The translations under genes and the position numbers were made by a program. A DNA stretch of 64,000 bases. Origin: Sebastes aleutianus. Its lineage: Eukaryota > Chordata > Actinopteri > Perciformes > Sebastidae. The DNA is taken from assembly GCA_916700875.1 (NCBI GenBank), contig CAKAKS010000062.1, positions 9,624,873 through 9,688,872 on the forward strand, given 5' to 3'. Shown here piece by piece: positions 33,801 to 41,691 of the stretch. Positions within the stretch are counted from its first letter, which is position 1; every line of letters begins with the position of its first letter. The notes beneath the pieces are model-generated. The model did no database searches. It saw only the letters and a list, made by a program, of their open reading frames with translations, and was not told the DNA's origin.

Positions 33801-36800
33801 GGATTGTTTTGGACAAATTCCAAAGGCCTATTTTCCCCCATTCTGCCATTGTCTTTGAATGTCTCAATTTGAACAACATAAACATTGGACATAAAACAAC
33901 TCTACGTGGTAAAGAAGTGCTACATCTATTCATTCGAGCTGCTAATTTCAAAATAGAAGACACATTATTACATGACTACATTATTATTATTTTTTCAGTT
34001 TTCTCATTGTTAAATGATTAATGAATGTGTAACCAAGTTTCTCTGTGAGTTTTGAACATTTGCTAACAATGCTGTGTTTGTCTGCAGGGAGTGGCTGTAC
34101 CTGCTGTGTCATGAAATGTTGAACCCCTATTACGGCCTGTTCCAGTACTCCACAGACAATATCTACACACTACAGATCAACCCCGACTCCTCCATCAACC
34201 CTGTGAGTACACACAAACAGCACATTAAGCACTTCACGGTAGAACTGAATAAGGGCACTCTCTGACCCTATGTGTCTGTCTCTGTCTGTCTCTGTCTGTC
34301 TCTGTCTGTCTCTGTCTGTCTCTGTCTGTCTCTGTCTGTCTCTCCGTCTGCGTTACCGTCTTTCAGGACCACCTGTCATATTTCCACTTTGTGGGCCGTG
34401 TGATGGGCCTGGCAGTTTTTCACGGTCACTACATCAACGGGAGCTTCACGCTGCCCTTCTACAAACAGCTGCTAGGCAAACCCATCCAGCTCAACGACCT
34501 GGAGACCACCGACCCGGAGTTGCACAAGAGCCTCGTCTGGATATTGTGAGCGAACGCACCTGCACACAAGTCAATCTGAACTATTTCTTACTTTATATCC
34601 GACACTGTCCAATTTTGGATATGAGTAGATTTTCCGTTTCAGCGTTAACTTGTTCTAATACTCTTTGCGCAGAGAGAACGACATCACTTCAGTCCTCGAC
34701 CACACGTTCTGCGTGGAGCACAATGCCTTTGGGAAGTTTTTACAACATGAACTCAAACCTAACGGCCGCAATATCCCCGTCACTGAGGACAACAAAAAAG
34801 AATACGTAAGGTAAGAACAGTGAGATCGTTATGCTCCATCTTCAATGTGGGTGTTATCCAAACTATGCCCTTGATGCAGAACGTAAACAATATACTGTCT
34901 TGTCGGCAGAAAGAGCTGTTGTGCACAATACTTTTGCCCGTTTATTATAATGTACTTATTTGGCCTACGCAATGTGTGTTTGTATTTTTCAGACTTTATG
35001 TGAACTGGAGGTTTATGCGAGGAATTGAAGCCCAGTTTCTGGCTCTACAGAAGGGATTCAGTGAGCTCATCCCCCAGCACCTCCTCAAACCTTTCGACCA
35101 TAAAGAACTCGAGGTACATGTGCTGTCCAAGCTCATCACTTGCATTATTATGTGGCTTTTGAAGTCTTAATATACTGTGTTTGCCACATTTGCTTCTTAT
35201 TAATCTCTTCCTCTCACCCTCAACCCCCGCCACGCTTCCCCTCCACCTCCTCAAACCTCTCCTCCAGTTGATCATCGGCGGACTGGGGAAGATAGATCTC
35301 GCAGACTGGAAGACCAACACCCGCCTGAAGCACTGCACAAGTGAAAGCAACGTGGTGCGGTGGTTCTGGCAGGCGGTGGAGGCCTTCAGCGAGGAGAGGA
35401 GAGGACGCCTCCTGCAGTTCGTCACGGGCTCCACCAGGGTCCCCTTACAAGGATTCAAAGCGCTGCAGGGTGGGTCATGGACTGGCTTAGACAACACACA
35501 CACACATACTGTACTCACATCAGTTACTATGTTCATTTGATGCTTACATTTGGTCTGCTTATTCAATTTATCTGTCTTCCTGAGGATTCATATAAAAGAC
35601 CTCTCACACATACTAGCAGTATAATAACTAAAGACACAGGAAATGCCCCTGTTTACTAAGTTTGAGCCTAATAATGGTACATTTTTGAGGACATTTTACG
35701 CATGTAAACATATCCCAACAACAATATATAGAATATGGAGATGAACTCGGATACTTACAGACTTAATTTAGGGCTGCAACTAACATTTATTTTCTTTAGC
35801 GATTAATCTGACGATTATTTTTTGCGATGAATCAGTTTCAGTTGTTTTCACTATAAAATGTCAGAAAATAGTGGCAAAATCAAAGGGGACGTCTTAAAGG
35901 AATAGTTCACCCAAAAACAATATAAATTGTATATAGTACTCATCTCCTCAGGCTCACTTTGGTCCAAAAGACATAAAACATACCGAAAAAACTTGCTGAA
36001 AATTCCTGTGCAGCATTTTCCAAGTGCATTTTTGGATTATCCGATGCTTTGTTTAGCAACAGTTCAGCAAAAATAATTGTGTTTGGAATTCCATGAGCCC
36101 ACGAATGACTACAAGACACTTGGATAAAGCTGCAAAGGAATTTTCGAACGTTTTGGTTTACTATCAAGTATGACAAACAAAAGCATTATATTTTCCCATT
36201 TTAGAAGCTAGAAACAGCAAATGTTTGTCGATAAACTAATCGATTCATCAATCAACAAGCTCAGCTGTAGATTAAATTTTACGCTGCATGCTCGTAGAGA
36301 TGTCCCAATTTTTTGGAGGTTTTACCCTTTAATCCAGATTCAAGACTTTTATTTTTCAGTATCTTCAGATAACGAGTCCTCATTCAACGCTTATATTGTT
36401 CGACACACTCAAAGCACTTAACCCACAGAGGAGCTGAATTAAAAGTTTTGGAAACAATTTCAATCAAAACAAGAACGACTCTAAATTTAGAAAATATATC
36501 CCGCATCAGATCTGTTGTGGCAGCAAGTGTGGGTCAGGATCATGTCCGCACATGTTTTAGAAGACAGTTTAATGTGCAGTTAAATGACGTTAGCATGCCA
36601 ATGAAAGCATCAACTGATTTATTTGGTAAACTTTGACATCTGATGTGAGCTTCTACCATGTAACGATTGCTGAGTGTTCCGTATACCAGAGTAGAGCAGT
36701 GATAACTAGAATGTATATGTGTAAGGTTCTACAGGTTCTGCAGGACCAAGGCTCTTCACCATCCATTTGATAGACGCCAACACAGACAACCTGCCCAAGG

Positions 36801-36991
36801 CTCACACATGGTGAGGACACATGAAAGAAGGTTTCTTTTTTTTTTATATTTGCAGAAGACATGTCACTAATGATGCTTTTTCCGTCTCTAGTTTTAACCG
36901 GATAGACGTCCCTCCCTACGAGTCTTACGAGAAGCTCTACGAGAAACTGCTGACGGCTGTGGAGGAGACGTGCGGCTTCGCTGTGGAGTGA
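14896..36991 (+). CDS. smurf1: E3 ubiquitin-protein ligase SMURF1-like, complete (18 coding exons)
   Basis: HECT-type ubiquitin ligase of the NEDD4 family. The mammalian enzyme ubiquitinates BMP/TGF-beta pathway SMADs and RhoA, acting in the cytosol and at membranes. Eighteen exons join in frame to 730 codons plus TGA; the human short isoform is 731. Order: MSNPGTRRTGSSIKIRLT start, C2 domain (about 13-140), linker, WW1 split over exons 7-8 (about 224-257), WW2 (about 269-302), glycine-rich linker, HECT (about 390-730) ending AVEETCGFAVE. The catalytic cysteine sits in KAHTCFNRI (about residue 698). Near-identity to human SMURF1 through the HECT domain makes this SMURF1 rather than SMURF2. 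The ATG at 14896 follows a GC-rich leader. The first intron (11.9 kb) is repeat-laden. RNF216 follows downstream on the same strand with its own promoter; no operon relation. Confidence 0.97.
15486..18185 (+). repeat. Alternating tandem array in smurf1 intron 1 (four short+long pairs)
   Basis: The phrase CATGACTATTGATTGGCATT recurs at about 15488, 15744, 16160, 16420, 16836, 17062, 17483 and 17733, so unit lengths alternate near 250 and 420 bases. Each unit continues with GTAGCAAGAC, TTATCCATACCCA, a CATCCTCTCCTCTGTA phrase, TTTCTTTCTC-ACACACA and CTGGAACAATG-TTTTTTACTGTAGCTAATG. Long units carry an extra ~165-210 bases after GGGCATTCAA containing TTTATTGTCAC..TATACAGGTACAATCGTGTG, which looks like a retroposon end. 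Pair 1 and pair 2 (15718 and 16394 onward) are almost identical with a period of 676 bases. Confidence 0.92.
18852..19140 (-). repeat. LINE-like 3' end with (GATA)n, minus orientation
   Basis: GATA tract (18853-18890), then TGTACTTTATTGAT and GTGTTACAGCAGC, the reverse of the retroposon tail type seen at 14130-14412, followed by AT-rich sequence. Confidence 0.65.
22416..23525. mobile_element. hAT-like non-autonomous element with nested insertion
   Basis: Left end TAGGGGTGGGGAAAAAAATC and right end reading (reverse) TAAGGCTAGGATGATTCACA, both leading into ATCGAT/GATAATATCGA-type sequence shared across the ends. A second repeat (about 23043-23446, TTAAAGGGACTGTTTGTAAC onward) sits inside. No transposase frame. 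Confidence 0.5.
24478..24955. mobile_element. TIR element relic in smurf1 intron 1
   Basis: AGGTTGCGCTCGAAATTCCA at the left pairs with TTTCAGACGCAGCCT at the right (reverse AGGCTGCGTCTGAAA), each followed by CATACTA-type repeats. No clear target duplication; no coding capacity. Confidence 0.55.
25177..25923. mobile_element. TIR element with TCTGG flanks
   Basis: Ends GGCCTGTACTACGAAGC and (reverse) GGTCTGTACTACAAAAT, flanked on both sides by TCTGG (25172-25176 and 25924-25928). Interior carries short inverted GTTAGCGAGG-type phrases. Non-autonomous; superfamily uncertain. Confidence 0.6.
26807..26845 (+). CDS. smurf1: smurf1 exon 2 (C2)
   Basis: 39 bases, VLCAKNLAKKDFF, first strand of the C2 domain; acceptor TTTTGCAG, donor GTAAGT. 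Confidence 0.96.
27317..27342 (+). repeat. (TG)n run at smurf1 exon 3 acceptor
   Basis: About twelve TG repeats ending 13 bases before the exon 3 boundary. Confidence 0.9.
27356..27464 (+). CDS. smurf1: smurf1 exon 3 (C2)
   Basis: 109 bases, RLPDPFAKVVVDGSGQCHST to KWNQHYDL. The acceptor GCAG is preceded by a TG repeat instead of a normal pyrimidine tract. Donor GTGAGT. Confidence 0.95.
27560..28104 (+). mobile_element. hAT-like relic in smurf1 intron 3
   Basis: Starts TAGGGCTGTCAATCAATTAA; contains ATTAATCGCATGATTGT, CTGTTCAAAATGTACCTTAAA, CATATGTTGAGGTCAGAGGTC and CCTCGCCAAAATTTAGCGTAA modules shared with 47835-48174 and 51450-51550. The right terminus is replaced by ACACCAGTATCTTCACTCAC, which runs straight into the exon 4 acceptor. 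Confidence 0.65.
28107..28240 (+). CDS. smurf1: smurf1 exon 4 (C2)
   Basis: 134 bases, YIGKTDSITISIWNHKKIHK to AISRLKDTG; acceptor CACTTTTTCAG, donor GTAAGT. Transposon-derived sequence runs to within a few dozen bases of the acceptor. Confidence 0.96.
28362..28427 (+). CDS. smurf1: smurf1 exon 5 (C2)
   Basis: 66 bases, YQRLDLCKLNPSDSDAVRGQ then IV; acceptor CTTCTTCCAG, donor GTGAGG. Confidence 0.96.
28575..28650 (+). CDS. smurf1: smurf1 exon 6 (end of C2)
   Basis: 76 bases, VSLQTRDRIGSGGPVVDCRG to LLENDG; acceptor TTTCCAG, donor GTGAGT. Confidence 0.95.
28779..29490. mobile_element. TIR element relic in smurf1 intron 6
   Basis: Left GTGTCCACCAAAGCGCTTT and right (reverse) GTGTCCACCAAAGCTTTTT are inverted copies; the interior repeats GCGTTTTT, GACGCT and GCGCTT words. 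No transposase frame. Confidence 0.65.
29790..30095 (-). repeat. Dispersed repeat, inverted copy of 62160-62450
   Basis: Minus-strand reading shares, in order, TTTTAGC(A/G)TCAAAATG(C)CATTTT, CATGACGCTGCTACATATA, CATCCTTATAGTCAGTG and GGAGTACCGGCACAGAAGCT with 62160-62450. Confidence 0.75.
30394..30605 (+). CDS. smurf1: smurf1 exon 7 (linker, start of WW1)
   Basis: 212 bases, PVFEGCFSEEPLPYSDPTGA to HQPPDLPEGY. Slightly shorter and diverged in the linker relative to mammals; the last residues begin WW1. Donor GTCAGT. Confidence 0.93.
30704..30788 (+). CDS. smurf1: smurf1 exon 8 (WW1)
   Basis: 85 bases, EQRTTVQGQVYFLHTQTGVS then TWHDPRIP; the second tryptophan of WW1 is here. Acceptor AAAAAACAG, donor GTAAGG. 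Confidence 0.95.
31352..31498 (+). CDS. smurf1: smurf1 exon 9 (WW2)
   Basis: 147 bases, RDLASVSCEELGPLPVGWEV to DPRLHTIIR, a complete WW domain with its paired aromatic residues. Joins directly after WW1, corresponding to the shorter human isoform between the WW domains. Confidence 0.96.
31871..32096 (+). CDS. smurf1: smurf1 exon 10 (WW-HECT linker)
   Basis: 226 bases, starting SQQSQAKESSQAPQMDVGGE, then a run of glycines interrupted by V and D, then the conserved ARYERDLVHKLKLLRHELSL to REEIFE. The glycine tract (GGGGGVGGGGGDGD) replaces a serine/proline-rich linker in mammals. Confidence 0.94.
32456..32897. mobile_element. hAT-like non-autonomous element with 14-bp perfect TIRs
   Basis: Begins TAGGGATGTCATGA and ends TCATGACATCCCTA, exact inverted repeats. 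Flanks TCTGTGGG (32448-32455) and TCTGTGGT (32898-32905) agree at 7 of 8 bases, the target duplication length of hAT elements. 442 bases, no coding capacity; lies in smurf1 intron 10. Confidence 0.8.
32951..33054 (+). CDS. smurf1: smurf1 exon 11 (start of HECT)
   Basis: 104 bases, ESYRQIMKMRPKDLKKRLMV to LDYGGVA; acceptor GGTTATAG, donor GTAATT. Confidence 0.96.
33490..33620 (+). repeat. Retroposon-like end in smurf1 intron 11
   Basis: AAACCTTTATTTAACCAGGT then AAGTCTCATTGA and CCATGGCCAAGACGGCAGCA, a phrase order typical of an interspersed fish repeat. Full extent not defined. Confidence 0.5.
34088..34202 (+). CDS. smurf1: smurf1 exon 12 (HECT N-lobe)
   Basis: 115 bases, REWLYLLCHEMLNPYYGLFQ to NPDSSINP; donor GTGAGT. 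Confidence 0.97.
34271..34345 (+). repeat. (TCTGTC)n hexamer array at smurf1 exon 13 acceptor
   Basis: About nine units of TGTCTC/TCTGTC, ending about 20 bases before the exon boundary; it supplies the pyrimidine-rich stretch. Confidence 0.9.
34367..34545 (+). CDS. smurf1: smurf1 exon 13 (HECT N-lobe)
   Basis: 179 bases, DHLSYFHFVGRVMGLAVFHG to ELHKSLVWI. Acceptor GTCTTTCAG, preceded closely by a TCTGTC hexamer array. Donor GTGAGC. Confidence 0.97.
34673..34810 (+). CDS. smurf1: smurf1 exon 14 (HECT)
   Basis: 138 bases, LENDITSVLDHTFCVEHNAF to DNKKEYV; acceptor TTTGCGCAG, donor GTAAGA. Confidence 0.96.
34993..35113 (+). CDS. smurf1: smurf1 exon 15 (HECT)
   Basis: 121 bases, RLYVNWRFMRGIEAQFLALQ to KPFDHKELE; acceptor TATTTTTCAG, donor GTACAT. 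Confidence 0.97.
35268..35469 (+). CDS. smurf1: smurf1 exon 16 (HECT)
   Basis: 202 bases, LIIGGLGKIDLADWKTNTRL to RVPLQGFKALQ; includes the N-lobe/C-lobe hinge. Acceptor CTCCTCCAG, donor GTGGGT. Confidence 0.97.
35770..36290. mobile_element. Nested relics in smurf1 intron 16
   Basis: Outer element starts TTAGGGCTGCAACTAACATT with GATTAATCTGACGATTATTT and ends with AAACTAATCGATTCATCAAT-type sequence. A second repeat (about 35893-36180, AAAGGAATAGTTCACCCAAA onward) interrupts it. Confidence 0.55.
36726..36810 (+). CDS. smurf1: smurf1 exon 17 (HECT C-lobe, first two bases of the catalytic Cys codon)
   Basis: 85 bases, GSTGSAGPRLFTIHLIDANT to LPKAHT, ending TG. Two in-frame acceptors nine bases apart are possible (AAG before 36726 or CAG before 36735). 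The upstream one restores the STG residues found in mammals but has a poor pyrimidine tract. Confidence 0.9.
36892..36991 (+). CDS. smurf1: smurf1 exon 18 (rest of the catalytic Cys codon to stop)
   Basis: 100 bases, CFNRIDVPPYESYEKLYEKL to ETCGFAVE and TGA at 36989-36991. Acceptor CGTCTCTAG. Confidence 0.97.
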
Positions 36992-38570
36992 CCGAATCCA
37001 CCGCAAAACCAACATACAAAACAGTCACAACTTGCGCTTGCACTTGCACACAAACTATTTGACTTTTGACAACACATCAACAGAATATCAAGTATACGCG
37101 GAGTATACGGAGTGGCCAAGCATCACAAGAACACACGGTCTCTTGCCACCTCCTCACCGCCGGACTGTTAGCGGGGGGTTAAAGGAGGAAGCACAGCGGG
37201 AGAGGAAAAAAGGAAAAAAAACAGACAAAAAAATAAAGTATTTTAAAATTTTTCAAATGTTTTGAAGAAGCATTTTTATCCTTCAGTTTTAACAAGCTAT
37301 GATGTCATTCTTCAGAATGTCTACCGCCACAGTGACTCCCCTGACACGCTCGAGTCAACGGACAGAACTGGCCAATCACATTGCGAGCCTGCGAACAGAG
37401 ACCTTGAAATCGGACGCGTGAAGAACAAGGCGGAGACTGATTGTCTTTCTGTCTGACAAGCTGATTTGATTGACTAGTATTCATGCTTCATGTTTAACCA
37501 CTGTCGTGTATCAGAATGTGTGCATGTACGTGTGATTGTGTGTGTGAGACGGCGAGAGAGTGAGACTGTATTTGTGTCTGTGTGAGTGAGTGAGTGATTG
37601 AGTGAGTGTGTGTGTGTGTGTGTGTGTCAGGCATGGCACCCGGTTAACGCTGTAAAAAATGATCAAATGAGCCTGCTCCTCTGTTTGGTAACTTTTTTGT
37701 CTCCTCCGTTTGTATCTGCGACCACTCTGATCCACTCTGATATTTTATTATTTATTACTAAGTGATTACTGACCAAGCTGCTATATGCTCTACAGAGAGC
37801 CCACACTAATCTCTTCATCACCCCCTCTACCAGAGTTGAAGGGTCAATTCACTTGCAATTCAAGTAATCCACAAAGTGGGTTTTATTGAATTACGTTACT
37901 TTTTTTTTTTTTTTTTTTAACATTCATATTGCAGAGAAATACTCTTGTTAGTGTATGAAATCTGTTTCGGTGTTTTGAATACCATGTTACATTTATTTGA
38001 CATGAAAGCCCCTAATTTTGAAATCTAACTCTACTGACGTTCTGGAGAGGTCCGAAAGGCATGACCTGGATATTTAACAAAATGAGCCACGAGGATGGAA
38101 AGAAGGAGTCAGCTTCAGGAATTCTTTTGGTTGTGTGTAACATGTATAATAAAATCTCACAAGCCTTTTCGTACATGTTTCATCATCCATTTCACCATCT
38201 TTTTTTTTTCTCTTTGTGGCCCTGATGTGTCTCTGCCCGTCTCTTTTTCTCCATAGCCTGGATGTTAGAAAAAAAAAGTAGTTCTCGTCCTCAAGACCAC
38301 CATGAATGAACAAAGTCTCTTTGCAGTCATTGATCCTCCAACGAAGTGAATGAAATCAAAAACCTAAATGTTGAGCAAGTAAAGTTGGGATTTGTCATAG
38401 ATTGATTATTGAAGACTGTTAAGCAGTATCATTTCAATCTGCATTTTCTAGGTTCTGAGTTCACTGTGTAATGGATGCAAGAGTATTGTAACTTACAATG
38501 TACTAAACATTTATGAAAAAATACAATGTAAATAAGATTATATTAAAAGAAATTAAATTGAAAATACATT
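36992..38570 (+). other. smurf1: smurf1 3'UTR (probable)
   Basis: AT-rich, unspliced, no ORF of note. AATAAA at 37232-37237 lies about 240 bases after the stop; more poly(A)-like signals occur near 38143 (AATAAAA) and in the AT-rich 38520-38565 tract. Mammalian SMURF1 has a long 3'UTR, so distal ends are plausible. It also holds a TG run (about 37607-37628) and a T run (about 37899-37918). Confidence 0.5.
37232..37237 (+). terminator. smurf1: Proximal polyadenylation signal of smurf1
   Basis: AATAAA in an A-rich context, followed by T-rich sequence (TTTTAAAATTTTTC). Whether it or a distal signal dominates cannot be told from sequence. Confidence 0.5.
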
Positions 38571-38908
38571 CCTTGAGTTGTGTGCATTATTGTCTCTCTC
38601 TGTGTATATACGACTATCCAAATCAATCAACAAATATTCTCTGTATAATAAACCTTGATGTATTATTTACATACTATTTGTAGGCAGAGGAGGCAAGTCA
38701 GTGTTATATCATTAATCTTTCCAGCTGTCCAAAGAGTCCAAATCTGTTACAAAGCTTAGTGTGCAGTGATAATTGGGGTTTTGGCTATCCCATATTATTA
38801 TTATTGTTATTATTATTATTATTATTATAATGGAATCATATTTTTTCAGTTACACCATAATATATTTTTGTAGTGTCACTTTACTGTTCTTTTCTTTGTC
38901 TTTTAAAG

Positions 38909-39398
38909 GTCACATATTGTAAGAAGTGAGATTTTCATGTCTTTTATATTATTAAGCAGGTTTAAGTGATATATAAATACTGTTAAACTATCAAAGCGCT
39001 CAATATACGGAGAAATACACACAGCCCGTATTCAGAAATTGTGCATTTGAAACAAGCCGTTTGGATTTCCGTCCTTTTGTGATGTCAGAAATATACAATA
39101 TATAGATCATTACACGGTTTTAAACGTAAACATTCTAAATGTGTCCCATTTTATTTCCTGTTGCATTGTATGTGAATTACATCAGATGACAGGAAGTAAA
39201 CATGGACACTAGCAATGCAATTCTGTTGCAATGCCGTTGAAATGCACTAAAACAGAGTGTTTCAGACAGAGGGCAAATACAGGTATATTCAGGCAGGGAA
39301 ATAATTTTTTTTTTGAAAATTAAAGCATGTAAACATGTTCTAGTAGAAACACAAAATACAAATATGAACCTGAAAATGAGCACGATATGAGACCTTTA
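38909..39398. mobile_element. MITE-like repeat just upstream of the rnf216 promoter
   Basis: Begins AAAGGTCACATATTGTAAGA and ends ATATGAGACCTTTA, giving inverted AAAGGTC / GACCTTT ends. Interior GTAAACATTCTAAATGTGTC and GACAGGAAGTAAACATGGAC recur at 44575-44700. No coding capacity. Confidence 0.6.
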
Positions 39399-39459
39399 CG
39401 TTTTGTACATGTAAATAGAAACTATCCTCTATGTCCAATGTACCCTGAGCCAACCCTTA

Positions 39460-41622
39460 GGGACTACATTTCCCAGAAGTCCACCTGTCCGCTGTACGTA
39501 GAGGCTGGTGCCGTACGTACGCGTGACGCGTTGGACTGGTCTTGTTTTGGCAGTTTTGTTTCGATATTCACGGATTGCCAGTCCTCCAAAAGGCGTTTTG
39601 TATTGGTTATACAACACGAAGCTGCGGTATTGTACATTCCTGCATATGTATTATTCATACCTAGATATCAGACTGTGTATTGTTGGTGTTGAAGCTCTGC
39701 TGTGGAGAGAAATCCCGACAGAAGTGAGCTGACTACTTAACCTACTCGCTAGCTAGCAAGCCGAGCTAACATTACCATTAGCTCGGCGGTGAGCTGTGGT
39801 TTGTTCTGTTTGTCTGCGAGGAAATGATCCTTTACTCTGCTGACATGTCTGTTTCTAACTACAGCATCTCACACGTTAACCTGATGTTACAGTGTTAAGA
39901 GTAATGTCAAAGTAATGAATAAAACGCAAGTTCATATAGCTAGTGTTGCAACACTGGCCGCTTCTTCGCTGTGTTAGCCTCTGCTGTCTAACAACATGTA
40001 CATTGATTTCATGCCAACTTTGATCAGATCTAAGGAGAAGTAGGGCTGGGTTAGCAAGCATATATCACCAAGTGAGTGATTCAACACAGTCTTGAGGGAT
40101 AGGCCAACACATTACATCAACTTTCAGTCAGCTAGCCAGTGTTATTTCTACTTAGTGACACAAATCCTAACCCCTTATAACCCTGTTTATTTGTTTGTTT
40201 ATTTGTTTTGCACAATTTAAGACTATACAACATAACAAAAAAATAAATGAATAATATACAGTGCAGGAAGAGGCAAACAACCCACTGGGCTTATCTGAAG
40301 CCTCCACCTAGAGACAAGATTAATATAAATAAATAATATGACTACATAATAGTGATAAACAATTAGGACAATATATATATATATATATAATAACATCAAT
40401 AACAATACAGTAAATATATCAAAAAAGACAAGTGTGTGTGTGTGTTGTGTGGAAATGATCCATTACTGCTCTGACATGTCTGTTCTTAACTACAGCATCT
40501 CACACTTTAAGCTACTGTTACAGTGTTAAGAGTGATGTCAACATAATGAATAAAAGGCAAGTTCATATAGCTAGTGTTGCAACACAGGCCGCTTCTCGCT
40601 GTCTAACAACATGTACATTGATTTCATGCCAACTTTGATCAGATCTAAGGGGAACTAGGGCTGGGTTAGCAAGCACATATGACCAAGTGAATGTTTAGAC
40701 ACAGTCTTGAGGGATCAGCCAACACATTAAATCATTTTCAGTGAGCTAGCTAATGTTATTTCTAGTTGGTGACACAAATCCTATCCCCTTATAACCCTGT
40801 TTATTTGTTTGTTTATTTGTTTTGCACAATTTAAGACTATACAACATAACAAAAAAATATAATAAATGAATAATATACAGTGCATGAAGAGGCAAAAAAA
40901 CAATTGGGCTTATCTGAAGCCTCCACCTAGAGACAAGATTAATATAAAGAATTAATATTACTACATAATAGTGATAACAAACAATTAGGACAAGATATAT
41001 ATATATATATATATAATAACAATAGAGTAAATATATCAAATCATAAATGAATAATATACAGTGCATGAAGAGGCAAAAGACCCACTGGGCTTATCTGAAG
41101 CCTCCACCTAGAGACAAGATTAATATAAAGAAATAATATGACTACAAAATAGTGATAAACAATTAGGACAAGATATATATAATAACAACAATAACAATAC
41201 ACTAAATATATATCAAAAAAGACAAGTGTATGTGTTGCGTGGAAGTGTATGGTTAGCATTTGTGAGGAGGATATTGATTTAAACATCTATAAAGACTTCT
41301 GGGAAATCGTAACCAAACAACATTGTGAGTGTGAAAATAAATAAAAAACATAAAAACAGATACATGCTCCCCATGCTTTAGATTTCTGTGTGTTTGTCCA
41401 AGCTTCCACATTGTTAAGTTCTCTTCTGCTAACATGCCAGTCGAGCTGGCCATTAGACAGTCCATATAAGTTGTTTATTAGCCTCGTGTGATAAGATTAT
41501 TCACGGAAATAGGGTGGAGTTCAACCCTTCTGGTGTTTGGTAATTGCTATGACAAGTCACACATTTCACAGTAAATCATCTGTTCAAATTCCAGGGGAAT
41601 ACCAGCACTTTAACATTGTGTT

Positions 41623-41691
<69 letters not shown>

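Noticed and set aside
34270..34366. Frame starting in the hexamer repeat before smurf1 exon 13
   Set aside because: Cys/Leu/Ser translation of the TCTGTC array, out of frame with the HECT exon.
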